This document shows, in pieces, positions 50,861 through 59,130 of a DNA stretch of 64,000 nt. This DNA comes from Sphingobium nicotianae. Its GTDB lineage: Bacteria > Pseudomonadota > Alphaproteobacteria > Sphingomonadales > Sphingomonadaceae. A model generated the notes under the pieces. The model had not been told where the DNA came from, made no database searches, and was given only the letters and a program-made list of their open reading frames with translations. The translations under genes and the position numbers were made by a program. The stretch spans positions 193,443 to 257,442 of the forward strand of contig NZ_JAHGAW010000007.1 of NCBI RefSeq assembly GCF_018603885.1, in the 5' to 3' direction. How positions within the stretch are numbered: the stretch's first letter is position 1; each line of letters opens with the position of its first letter.

Positions 50861-53095
50861 TCAGCTCGTCAGCCGCAGTTCGGCGATTTCGGATGCGATC
50901 TGCTTGAAGTTGGCGATCAGGGTCGCGGTGCTCGCTGCCGAGAAATATTTGCCGGGCGAGGCGCAGTTGGAGAGGCGCGTCTCGGTCGCGGAGGAGGTGC
51001 CGCCGCCATAGGAGACGACCCAGAGCGTGATGTTCTTGTTCTTGATCGCCGTGCACAGCGCATCGAGACGCGCATCCAATATGTCGTCGGTATTGCCGCC
51101 GCTCGGCGCATAGGTCGTCTGTCGGCGGTCCCACCAGGGGATGCCCTGCGAGGAATAATTGTCGACCGCCGTGTTGGTGTCGCCGTCGGTCATGAAGATG
51201 ATGTGCCGCTGGATGGCACCGCCGGTCGGCGTCGCGGCATTCTCGCTCGCGAAGATGCCGGTCGGCGAGATGAAGCGCGCGCCCCACATCATCCCGATGT
51301 CGTGATAAGTGTTGCCCGTCGCCACCAGCGAGTTGACGTAGGTCACGAAGCCGGAGGACGTGTACCAGGTCTGCAGCTTCTTCGCCTGGGCCGGGCAGGT
51401 GGTCGTGATGTTGTGATCGAGATCGTCCGTCGTGGTGACGGGATCATAGGAGTTGCTCGCTCCCCAGCCGCTGCCGGTATAGCGTCCCCAGACAGCGTCC
51501 GGGAGCACCGGCCCCCATTGCGTCGTCGGGTCGCTGGGATCGGGCATCAGATCGATGTCCATGTCCTTGGCAGTGCTCGGGATCGGGCTCCATTCGTCCG
51601 ACGGATTATAGTCGGAATTCTGGAAGGTCGGCATGCGCTCCTCGATGCAGCCGCCCCATGTCGCCGTCTGGTTGGCGACGATCGTGAAATTGGTCGGGGT
51701 TTTCGATCCGGAAACGTTGTAGGAGGGGCTGGTCGCCCAGCCGGTCGGGATCTGGATCGAACCGTTCCAGCTCGATCCCCCCGCCTTCAGGCCGGAGACA
51801 TCCAGCGGCGCCTGCTTGTAGGTCCAGCTGACCCACTTCTCATAGTCCGTCCAGGTGATCGGCTTGGTGGAGGTCGCCGTGCCGTTGGTGCGGCTGTAAC
51901 CCGTGATCGCGGTTCCGATCTCGAGGTAGCAGGCACTCGATTTCCAAGTATAGCGCAAGCCATAGACGGTGCGCGGATCGGTGCCGGAATAGGTCAATGT
52001 CTGGTCGGTGTCCGGCCCAGGGGCCGTACTCCGCCAGGTGGGCGTGCTGCTGCTCGACAAGGTTGCGGTGATGGTTCCTCCCACGTCCTCGATCGCGTTG
52101 AGCGTGCTGCCGGAGTTGGCGAGATTGTTGAGACCGGTGCAGCCCGAGCTGGTCGTCTTGTCGGTGCGCTTGCGCAAATAGGTGTGGCCATTGATCGTCT
52201 GATCCGAGCCCGGGGTCGCAAAACCGGCAAAATCGTTGGAGGCATTATAGGAGGACGGCGTGCTGCTCGGCGTCCAGCCGGACCAGCTGCCCAGCGCGCT
52301 TTCCGCTCCCACCGTCCAGGTATGCACGGGCGTCGTATTTGCGACCCGCGTCTGGAAATCCCTGCTGTTCGCGAGAAAGTCGTTCGGCAGCAATTTGCCG
52401 AGATTGACGTTCACCGAATAGGGCACGAAGCCGATGCGGATCTGCGCCGTGCCGGTATAGCTGGTCGCGGTCGGGTCGCTGCCGCAGACTTCCGGCGTGT
52501 TCACCTTCACCAGCGCCTCGTAGAAGCATTTGACCGCGCTCTTGAGACCGGTGATCTTGGCGCCGGTCTGGGGCGAGGATGCGTAGCAATTGGAGCCCGG
52601 CGCGCAGTTCATCGATCCGGTATTGTCGAGCACGAACATGACGTCCGTGTTGGGGATCTCCATCTTGGCCGTGCAGGTCACCGTGAGACTGCGCTGCGTC
52701 ATGCCGAAGACGCGCATGATCGTCATCGGCACGGCGACCGTCGCGGTGCCGGTGACGGTCCCGGCGCTCTCCGTATAGTTGCTGGACAGCGTGCCGGTGC
52801 CATAGGCGTTGGTCTTGAAGTTGGCGGCGAAGAGCTCATCCGCCCGCGATTGCGAATTGCCGGTGCCGGTGGTCGTCCAGCTTCCCGATCCCATCGCCTT
52901 TCGGCCCGCCAGCGCGCCGGCATCACAAGCCTGTTGCAGGCGCGTCTTGGTCAGGTAGAGACGACTCATGTCGACACCGCCGCCAATCAGCCCGGCCAGC
53001 GGCACCATCGCCGCCGCCGCGATCGCGATGGTGTTGCCGCGAATATCGCGCGCAAGCCGTGTCAGAAAGGATGCGCCTGCCCGGTTGCGCGCCAT
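50861..53095 (-). CDS. TadG-like VWA-domain protein of the Tad pilus system
   Basis: A 744-residue protein. The N-terminal TadE-like helix is RGNTIAIAAAAMVPLAGLIGGG (about 19-40). A von Willebrand A domain follows with the MIDAS sequence VLDNTGSM (155-162: Asp157, Thr159, Ser161), interrupted by a long Ser/Thr/Asn-rich insert of roughly 400 residues, and resumes at FMTDGDTN and VVSYGGGTS near the C-terminus. The ATG at 53095 has GAGG upstream. It should be exported and cell-envelope anchored, and could bind matrix or pilus subunits. Confidence 0.9.
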   Translation of the reverse strand: MARNRAGASFLTRLARDIRGNTIAIAAAAMVPLAGLIGGGVDMSRLYLTKTRLQQACDAGALAGRKAMGSGSWTTTGTGNSQSRADELFAANFKTNAYGTGTLSSNYTESAGTVTGTATVAVPMTIMRVFGMTQRSLTVTCTAKMEIPNTDVMFVLDNTGSMNCAPGSNCYASSPQTGAKITGLKSAVKCFYEALVKVNTPEVCGSDPTATSYTGTAQIRIGFVPYSVNVNLGKLLPNDFLANSRDFQTRVANTTPVHTWTVGAESALGSWSGWTPSSTPSSYNASNDFAGFATPGSDQTINGHTYLRKRTDKTTSSGCTGLNNLANSGSTLNAIEDVGGTITATLSSSSTPTWRSTAPGPDTDQTLTYSGTDPRTVYGLRYTWKSSACYLEIGTAITGYSRTNGTATSTKPITWTDYEKWVSWTYKQAPLDVSGLKAGGSSWNGSIQIPTGWATSPSYNVSGSKTPTNFTIVANQTATWGGCIEERMPTFQNSDYNPSDEWSPIPSTAKDMDIDLMPDPSDPTTQWGPVLPDAVWGRYTGSGWGASNSYDPVTTTDDLDHNITTTCPAQAKKLQTWYTSSGFVTYVNSLVATGNTYHDIGMMWGARFISPTGIFASENAATPTGGAIQRHIIFMTDGDTNTAVDNYSSQGIPWWDRRQTTYAPSGGNTDDILDARLDALCTAIKNKNITLWVVSYGGGTSSATETRLSNCASPGKYFSAASTATLIANFKQIASEIAELRLTS

Positions 53096-53213
53096 GAAGG
53101 TCCTCGTTGCTCTCACCCGCCGGACTCCTTGCGCAGCGCGCAATGGGTCCGAGCCAAGCCTCCCATTAGCTGCGGTTGGTGGACAAAACCCTAATCGCCG
53201 TGGTTGACGAGCA

Positions 53214-53897
53214 GTGAACGCCTTGGAAAACGGCGCCGTTTCACCGGCAGATCTGGCGCCCTTGCCGCGCCTGCTGCTGGCTTATGCCCCTGCGGAGATG
53301 CGCGATTGGCACGGCCTGTGCTGGCTGCTGGACCAGCGTCTGGCGGCCGTCGCCCAGCGTGGCGGCGACGCGACGATTGCCGCGATCCGGCTGGCCTGGT
53401 GGGACGCTGTGCTCGTCGAGAATGACCTGTCGAAGGGACGAGGCGAACCCCTCGTGGAGCGGTGGCGCCTGATCGCTCCGGCGGGCATGGAGCAAGTCGC
53501 CGGCCAGCTCATCGACGGTTGGCGGGCGCTGGTCGCGCCGGAGGCGATGAGCGAAGAGGATCTGCTGGCCTATGGCGAGGCGCGGGGCGGCGGTCTGTTC
53601 GGTCTGCTCGCTGGTGACGCACAGGCCGCGCAGGGGCGTGACGTGAGAAGCGCCGGCTGCCTCTGGGCGCTCTGGGATCTCGCTGCCCATGTCCGCGACG
53701 AGAGCCTGGCACGACGCGCGGTGGCCACCGCGCGCGAGGTCGCCGATCGCAGCATTCCCCCGGCCGGTGCCGGGTTCAAGCCTCTTCGCCTCGCCCGCGC
53801 CCTGGCTCTGGCCGACGTGCGCACCGGCCGTGTACCGCGGGGCGGATTTTCCCCGCGCCATTATGGGCGCTTGCTGCTGGCGTCCCTGCGCGGCTAG
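53214..53897 (+). CDS. Squalene/phytoene synthase-like protein
   Basis: A 227-residue protein of the trans-isoprenyl synthase superfamily (NDUFAF6/CrtB-like). DATIAAIRLAWWDAVLVEND matches the RLAWW block after the first helix, and LWALWDLAAHVRD the equivalent later helix. The aspartate-rich catalytic motifs of true phytoene or squalene synthases are missing, and the protein is shorter, so it is more likely an assembly-factor-type or non-enzymatic member. The start is the GTG at 53214. Confidence 0.75.
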   Translation: MNALENGAVSPADLAPLPRLLLAYAPAEMRDWHGLCWLLDQRLAAVAQRGGDATIAAIRLAWWDAVLVENDLSKGRGEPLVERWRLIAPAGMEQVAGQLIDGWRALVAPEAMSEEDLLAYGEARGGGLFGLLAGDAQAAQGRDVRSAGCLWALWDLAAHVRDESLARRAVATAREVADRSIPPAGAGFKPLRLARALALADVRTGRVPRGGFSPRHYGRLLLASLRG

Positions 53898-53932
53898 TCT
53901 GTCCGGCGTCGCGAACGGGCAGGGGGGATGCC

Positions 53933-54424
53933 ATGGGACGCTTTCTGGCCGGATCGGTTGCCGCGTTGCTGCTCGTCGCGGCCGGCCTCTTCTGGTGGCA
54001 GTTTGAGGCCGATCGCACGGCGCGACCGCTCGTCGCGCGGGGCGGCGCGCAGGCCCAGCCGCCGATCCTGCCGGGTGAGGGCGATCCTGCCGCGCGCGGC
54101 GCGCCGCCGCCCGGCGTGCCTCAGGCCACCCAGCGCACCCGCGAGCAACGCCGCTTCGACCGCTTCGATCGCAATCGCGACAGTCTCATCACCCGCAACG
54201 AGATGATGGCGACCCGCGCCGCCGCCTTCCGCAAGCTGGACAAGGACGGCAACAATCTCCTCTCCTTCGAGGAATGGGCCGTCCGCACCTCGGACCGCTT
54301 CGCCGGCGCCGACGCCAACAAGGACGGCAAGCTCACCCCCGCCGAATTCGCCACGACGGCGAAGAAACCGGCGGCCAAGCGACCGCAGAATTGCGCCTGC
54401 GAACCGGCGCCAGAGGAGGACTGA
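53933..54424 (+). CDS. EF-hand domain protein, membrane-anchored
   Basis: A 163-residue protein with an N-terminal hydrophobic anchor (about 4-22, AGSVAALLLVAAGLFWW), a Pro-rich linker, and three EF-hand loops: residues 79-90 (DRNRDSLITRNE), 103-114 (DKDGNNLLSFEE) and 127-138 (DANKDGKLTPAE). All have the Asp and terminal Glu needed for calcium. It ends in a Cys-containing tail (NCACEPAPEED). It is likely a periplasmic calcium binder; a link with the EF-like loop of the nearby pilus protein is only a suggestion. Confidence 0.85.
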   Translation: MGRFLAGSVAALLLVAAGLFWWQFEADRTARPLVARGGAQAQPPILPGEGDPAARGAPPPGVPQATQRTREQRRFDRFDRNRDSLITRNEMMATRAAAFRKLDKDGNNLLSFEEWAVRTSDRFAGADANKDGKLTPAEFATTAKKPAAKRPQNCACEPAPEED

Positions 54425-54532
54425 CTATCGCCGGGATGGCCGGTCATAATTGAAGACGGGCGTCGAATGGCGGGCTTTGGATCCTAGAGCCCATCAGCTT
54501 TTGATTGGAGCACTAATTCTGTCCAATCCGCC

Positions 54533-54838
54533 CTAGTTCGCCTTCTTGTCGATTAGAACGGCCTGTTGCCATCGGCCCGGCGTCTTGTCGGTTCGGTGAA
54601 TGCAGCCGGACCAACAGCAGGGCCGCCCTTTTCCTTCAAGCAACTCTTCGCAGGTTCGCTCAATGCGGCGGGTGCGCGTTTTCGCCTGTTTGGCATCGTC
54701 GACCCAACAAATAAACTCGTTGCGACCGAGCGGCGTCAGGCCCTGCCAAAGTGCAAAGGTTTCCGGATTTGATTGCAGGGCCGCTTGCATATCAGCCGAT
54801 GCCGTGTGGACGGTCCCGTGAGAAAAGGCGTCAGTCAC
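54533..54838 (-). CDS. YdeI/OmpD-associated (OmdA) family protein
   Basis: A 101-residue protein with the family core FALWQGLTPLGRNEFICWVD followed by KTRTRRIERTCEELLEGK and a cysteine pair RPCCWSGC. I take the GTG at 54838 as start; the frame stays open further but then overlaps trmFO. Full-length YdeI proteins often have an extra N-terminal DUF1801/DUF1905 domain, which is absent here, so this is a short version. Its function is unclear. Confidence 0.72.
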   Translation of the reverse strand: MTDAFSHGTVHTASADMQAALQSNPETFALWQGLTPLGRNEFICWVDDAKQAKTRTRRIERTCEELLEGKGRPCCWSGCIHRTDKTPGRWQQAVLIDKKAN

Positions 54839-54885
54839 TGGAAACCTATAACGCTTCTGAGTGGCCCGTCCAAATTCCTTGACGC

Positions 54886-56241
54886 TTAAGCCGACATCAT
54901 CCCGCTTACCGGCAACCCCCGCTTCCACTCCGCCAGCGCCGCCCGCGCCCGGTCGGTATAGCCGAGCTTGCGATCCTTCTTGCGCACACTCTCGTCGAGC
55001 GGCGGGAACAGGCCGAAATTGACGTTCATCGGCTGATAGCTCTCCGCCTCCGCGCCGCCGGTGATATGGCCGAGCAGGGCGCCCAGCGCGGTCTCCACCG
55101 GTGGCGGCGCCATCGCGCGCCCAGCCAGTTCCGCCGCGCTCATCAGCCCCGCCAGCAGGCCGACCGCCGCGCTCTCGACATAGCCCTCGCAGCCGGTGAT
55201 CTGCCCGGCGAAGCGGATATGCGGCGCCCCGCGCAGCCGCAGTTCGGCGTCGAGCAGTTCGGGGCTCTTGATGAAGGTGTTGCGATGCAGCCCGCCGAGC
55301 CGCGCGAACTGCGCATTCTCCAACCCCGGAATGGTGCGGAACAAGGCGACCTGCGCCTCATATTTGAGCTTGGTCTGGAAGCCAACCATGTTCCACAAGG
55401 TACCCAGCGCATTGTCCTGCCGCAGCTGCACGACCGCATGCGGCCAGCGCCCGGTGCGTGGATTGTCCAGGCCGACCGGCTTCATCGGCCCGTGGCGCAG
55501 GGTGTCGACGCCGCGATCGGCCATCACCTCGATCGGCATGCATCCCTCGAAATAGGGCGTGTCCTTCTCCCATTGCTTGAACTCGGTCTTGGGCCCGTCG
55601 CGCAGCCCCGCGACGAAGGCCTCATATTGCTCCCGGTTCATCGGGCAGTTGATATAATCCTTGCCGTCGCCGTCAGGCGATCCCTTGTCCCAGCGGCTCG
55701 CCTTCCAGGCGATCTCCATGTCGATCGTCTCGCCATGCACGATCGGCGCGATGGCGTCGAAGAAAGCCAGCTGATCGCGGCCCGTCGCGCTGGCGATCGC
55801 CTCGGCCAGCGGCGCGGCGGTAAGCGGGCCGGTCGCAACGATCGTCAGCCCCTCCGTTGGCAGGCGGTCGATCCGCTCGCGCACCAACTCGATCAGCGGA
55901 TGCGCCTCGATGGCGCGGGTGACACCCTGCGCGAAAAGATCCCGGTCCACGGCCAGGGCCGATCCCGCCGGCACCTTCGCCGTGTCCGCCTGCGCCATGA
56001 TCAGCGAGCCGAGCGCGCGCATCTCCTGATGCAGCAGCCCCACCGCATTGCTGCTGGCGTCGTCGGACCGGAAGCTGTTCGAGCAGACCATCTCCGCCAG
56101 CGCGTCGCCCTGATGCGCTGCCGTGGTGTCGCCGCCGCCGCGCATTTCGGAGAGCCGCACCGGCACCCCGGCCTGAGCGAGCTGCCATGCCGCTTCGCTG
56201 CCCGCGAGGCCACCGCCGATGATATGAACTTTGTGGGTCAT
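54886..56241 (-). CDS. trmFO: Folate- and FAD-dependent tRNA (uracil-54-C5) methyltransferase TrmFO
   Basis: A 451-residue flavoenzyme that makes m5U54 in the tRNA T-loop with methylenetetrahydrofolate. The N-terminal FAD motif is [17 protein letters not shown], followed by the conserved [11 protein letters not shown] with Cys53, [28 protein letters not shown] and [14 protein letters not shown]. It complements the SAM-dependent m5U enzyme at 632-1849, which therefore is more likely an rRNA methyltransferase. The ATG is at 56241. Confidence 0.96.
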   Translation of the reverse strand: MTHKVHIIGGGLAGSEAAWQLAQAGVPVRLSEMRGGGDTTAAHQGDALAEMVCSNSFRSDDASSNAVGLLHQEMRALGSLIMAQADTAKVPAGSALAVDRDLFAQGVTRAIEAHPLIELVRERIDRLPTEGLTIVATGPLTAAPLAEAIASATGRDQLAFFDAIAPIVHGETIDMEIAWKASRWDKGSPDGDGKDYINCPMNREQYEAFVAGLRDGPKTEFKQWEKDTPYFEGCMPIEVMADRGVDTLRHGPMKPVGLDNPRTGRWPHAVVQLRQDNALGTLWNMVGFQTKLKYEAQVALFRTIPGLENAQFARLGGLHRNTFIKSPELLDAELRLRGAPHIRFAGQITGCEGYVESAAVGLLAGLMSAAELAGRAMAPPPVETALGALLGHITGGAEAESYQPMNVNFGLFPPLDESVRKKDRKLGYTDRARAALAEWKRGLPVSGMMSA

Positions 56242-56305
56242 GGCGCGCGGGTCTAGTCGCTCCCGGTGCGAATGAGAACCAGGATGTGCACCTGGCCGCT
56301 CCTTG

Positions 56306-56507
56306 TCGAATCCGCTGTCCTACAGGCCCCTCGTCATGGCACGGCGGAGGAGTTCTTTCTCAGCATGCATAATCGCTTTTCTCGATCAGAGGATTGGGGA
56401 TCCTGTAATTGGCGGCTCGCGGAAGCGAAAATAAATGCTTTTCCCCGTGACCTTCGTGACCTTTGCAAGATTGTTACGCATCCCTGATCGACTGGCTCGA
56501 TCAGGCG
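56306..56507. repeat. Dispersed intergenic repeat (family 5, copy B) with terminal hairpin
   Basis: It shares blocks CGCTGTCCTACAG, TCTCAG, TCCCCGTGACCTTCGTGA and a closing hairpin CCTGATCGA...TCGATCAGG (56483-56505) with 9456-9645, in the same order and at similar spacing. As there, the hairpin abuts the stop of a minus-strand gene (DUF952). The rest of the 268-base gap 56242-56509 holds the trmFO promoter; I see no gene. Confidence 0.65.
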
Positions 56508-56509
56508 CC

Positions 56510-56860
56510 TCAGTCGAACCCGGCCGGAAACACATGCTTCCCATCCGGTCCCAGCCTCAACTTGCTGTGACCCGCCACCGCATCCCTCGAAATGGTTCCA
56601 TAGACGTGCGGAAACAGCGCCCCGCCCCGTGACGGCTCCCACTTCACGGTGTCGCCCAGCGTCGGCAGGTCGACCATCACCAGGATTGCGGGGTCCGCGT
56701 CGGCGAACCATTTGGCCGCTGTCTCCCGCACCTGCTCGCGGGCGGAGAGGTGGATGTAGCCGTCCGCCACATCGACGGGCGAACCGGTGAAAACCCCCGA
56801 TTCGCGCCAAGCCGTCCATTCCTCAGGGCGCAAGAGCTTGAAAGCGAACAAATCCGTCAT
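56510..56860 (-). CDS. DUF952 family protein
   Basis: A 116-residue protein recognised from WTAWRESGVFTGSPVDVADGYIHLS-type order and VKWEPSRGGALFPHVYG, with an ADP-ribosyltransferase-like fold assumed for this family. Catalysis has not been established. It is divergent from tesB; the 120 bases between hold the promoters. Confidence 0.9.
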   Translation of the reverse strand: MTDLFAFKLLRPEEWTAWRESGVFTGSPVDVADGYIHLSAREQVRETAAKWFADADPAILVMVDLPTLGDTVKWEPSRGGALFPHVYGTISRDAVAGHSKLRLGPDGKHVFPAGFD

Positions 56861-56980
56861 GCCGCGACGCTACGGCATGGTTCAGCCTGCGTCCAGCGCT
56901 TGCTTGGCGCGCCGCTTTGGCCCAACTTCGGCTGGCTCGTGCCATGCGGGCCGCGATGATAACGGGGACGACACAAGGCG

Positions 56981-57874
56981 ATGACGGACGCGGCGCCGGA
57001 TATGGACATGCTCGTGCGGGGGCTCATCCATCTGCTCGATGTTGTGCCGGGCGAGCCGGCCGGCCATTTCGCCGGCGTTCGCAAGCCCGGCGGCGTCGGC
57101 CGCGTGTTCGGCGGCCAGGTGATCGGTCAGGCGCTGATGGCGGCGACCAAGACCGTGCCGGACGAGCGTCTCGTCCATTCGCTGCACTGCTATTTCCTGC
57201 GCCCCGGCAGCGAGGATCATGGCATCGACTATGAGGTCATCGCCGACATGGAGGGACGCTCCTTCTCCAATCGCCGCGTCGTCGCGCGTCAGCAGGAGAA
57301 GGTCATCTACTCAATGACGGCCTCCTTCCACCGCGATGAGCCCGGGCCGGCCCATGCCTTGGCGATGCCTGACGTGCCGCCGCCGGAGGATCTGCTCAAC
57401 ATACGCGATCTCATGCGCCTGCATCCGCTCCCGGCCGGTCCGGCCATGCGCCGCATGGCGAGCCAGCCCGGCCCGCTCGATTTCCGGCCCGTCGGTGCGA
57501 TCCAGCAGGGCGCGTCGCTCGATAATCTGGAGCCGGACTCGCTGTGCTGGATGCGAATCGGGCGCGGCGCTCTCGGTGTCTCGCAGGCCTTCCAGCGCGC
57601 CGCGCTTGCCTATATGAGCGATCTCCTGTTGCTCGCCACCGCCTATCGCCCGCACGGCCTGCAGATCGGCGGGCCGGAGGTGATCAGCGCCAGCATTGAT
57701 CACAGCCTCTGGTTCCATGGTGATGTCGAGTGCGGCGAGTGGCTGCTCTATGCGATGGACAGCCCGTTCGGCGGCGGGGGACGCGGCTTCTCGCGCGGCA
57801 ATTTCTTCGCGCAGGATGGACGCCTGATCGCGAGCGTCGCCCAGGAGGGGCTCATGCGCCTCAAGGAAGGGTAA
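56981..57874 (+). CDS. tesB: Acyl-CoA thioesterase II
   Basis: A 297-residue double-hotdog thioesterase hydrolysing acyl-CoA. GRVFGGQVIGQALMAA, VHSLHCYFLRPG and GRSFSNRRVVARQ are conserved in the N-terminal hotdog; ASIDHSLWFHGDV, with the catalytic Asp in SIDHSLWFH, SPFGGGGRGFSRGNFFAQDG and ASVAQEGLMR close the second. Full length. Confidence 0.95.
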   Translation: MTDAAPDMDMLVRGLIHLLDVVPGEPAGHFAGVRKPGGVGRVFGGQVIGQALMAATKTVPDERLVHSLHCYFLRPGSEDHGIDYEVIADMEGRSFSNRRVVARQQEKVIYSMTASFHRDEPGPAHALAMPDVPPPEDLLNIRDLMRLHPLPAGPAMRRMASQPGPLDFRPVGAIQQGASLDNLEPDSLCWMRIGRGALGVSQAFQRAALAYMSDLLLLATAYRPHGLQIGGPEVISASIDHSLWFHGDVECGEWLLYAMDSPFGGGGRGFSRGNFFAQDGRLIASVAQEGLMRLKEG

Positions 57875-58054
57875 TGGTTCATCCAGTGAAATGCGATCGT
57901 TGCAACTGGGCAACATGAATGCCAAATATGCAATCGCAAAAGTCGATCGCGTAAACGGCTGAACCGGCACGGCAATTGCTCGCCCGCGCGAGTTTTCCGC
58001 CGGAAATCGCTCCGGCGAGCCCTCTCCTTAACGTCATTTTAAGTATGTAACGCG

Positions 58055-58078
58055 ACATGTGGCCGATCGATCACATGT
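58055..58078. promoter_or_regulatory. Palindrome at the start of the chemoreceptor-like gene
   Basis: ACATGTG (58055-58061) and CACATGT (58072-58078) are perfect inverted 7-mers with a 10-base spacer containing GATCGATC. The assigned GTG start (58059) lies inside it. If translation really begins at one of the following GTGs, the palindrome would be an operator in the leader. Confidence 0.35.
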
Positions 58079-59129
58079 GACCGTGGGGGCCACGTTGTTT
58101 CAGCAGGATATTCTCAAGCTCGCCTTCGAGGTGCACCGGATCACCGAGGAGAAGATCAACGTCATCGAGACGTTGACTCGGCGCACCAAGACGCTGTCAC
58201 TCAATGCGCGCATCGAGGCGTCGCGCGCCGGCCAGCAAGGCGCGGCCTTCGAAGTGGTCGCGCAGGAGATGTCCCAGTTCGCCAATGAGGTCGGCCAGCT
58301 CTCGACCGAGCTGCGGGGCGCCATTGCCTCGAACATCTCGCGGATCGAGAATGCCGGCGAGGCGATGATGCTGGATTTCCGCGGCTCTCGCTTCGCCGAC
58401 CTCTCGCGCAACGTCGTAGAGATCATTGACCGCAATCTTTACGAACGCTCCTGCGACGTGCGCTGGTGGGCGACTGACAGCGCCATCGTCAATGCAGCCA
58501 CGCGTGGCAGCGAGGACCCCAATCTGTTGCGCCAGGCGAGCGCACGCCTGGCGACGATCCTGCGCTCCTACACCGTCTATCTCGATCTCTGGATCGCCGA
58601 TCGTAACGGCAAGATCATCTGCAACGGCCGCGGCGACCGCTATCATTCGGTGATTGGCCAGGACGTCTCGAAGGAGGAGTGGTTCCGCAAGGCGATGCGC
58701 ACCGCGACCGGAGATGACTTCGCCGTTTGCGATATTGCCCGCAACTCGATCCTGCACAATTCGGCCGTCGCGACCTATTCGACCGCTATCCGCACCAATG
58801 GTGAGACTTTTGGCGAGCCCATCGGAGCGCTCGGCATCTTCTTCGATTGGGAGCCGCAGGCTCAGGACATCGTCAAGGGCGTCGCACTCACTGACGACGA
58901 GAAGCGCACCTGCCGCGTCATGCTCCTGAACGCCGACTTTCAGATCATCGCGTCATCCGACGATCACGGGTTCCTGACCGACAAGTTCCCGCTCAACCTG
59001 ATCAACAGCGAGCGGGCCTATTATCGCGCCGGTGATAATATGGTCTCCTATGCGCTGACGCCAGGCTATGAGACCTATACCGGCCTGGGCTGGTATGGCT
59101 GCATCGAGAGCGCGGTGCCGACCTACTGA
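58059..59129 (+). CDS. Soluble chemoreceptor-like protein with C-terminal sensor domain
   Basis: A 356-residue cytoplasmic protein without membrane segments. Residues about 20-100 form a helical region with the methyl-accepting chemotaxis tip-like sequence LSLNARIEASRAGQQGAAFE (47-66), closely following the conserved hairpin of such receptors. From about 150 to 340 lies a Cache/PAS-like sensor (LDLWIADRNGKIICNGRGD, HSVIGQDVSKEEWFRKAM, PIGALGIFFDW). The signalling region precedes the sensor, the reverse of ordinary receptors, and no classical methylation helices are visible. No ribosome binding site precedes the GTG, so the start is provisional. Neighbours give no partner. Confidence 0.78.
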   Translation: MADRSHVTVGATLFQQDILKLAFEVHRITEEKINVIETLTRRTKTLSLNARIEASRAGQQGAAFEVVAQEMSQFANEVGQLSTELRGAIASNISRIENAGEAMMLDFRGSRFADLSRNVVEIIDRNLYERSCDVRWWATDSAIVNAATRGSEDPNLLRQASARLATILRSYTVYLDLWIADRNGKIICNGRGDRYHSVIGQDVSKEEWFRKAMRTATGDDFAVCDIARNSILHNSAVATYSTAIRTNGETFGEPIGALGIFFDWEPQAQDIVKGVALTDDEKRTCRVMLLNADFQIIASSDDHGFLTDKFPLNLINSERAYYRAGDNMVSYALTPGYETYTGLGWYGCIESAVPTY

Positions 59130-59130
59130 G

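Noticed and set aside
49817..53194. Very long plus-strand open frame (over 1100 codons) opposite the Tad genes
   Set aside because: It is the mirror frame of three well-supported minus-strand genes; the translation is Arg/Gly/Ala-rich without any family, as expected for antisense frames in GC-rich DNA.
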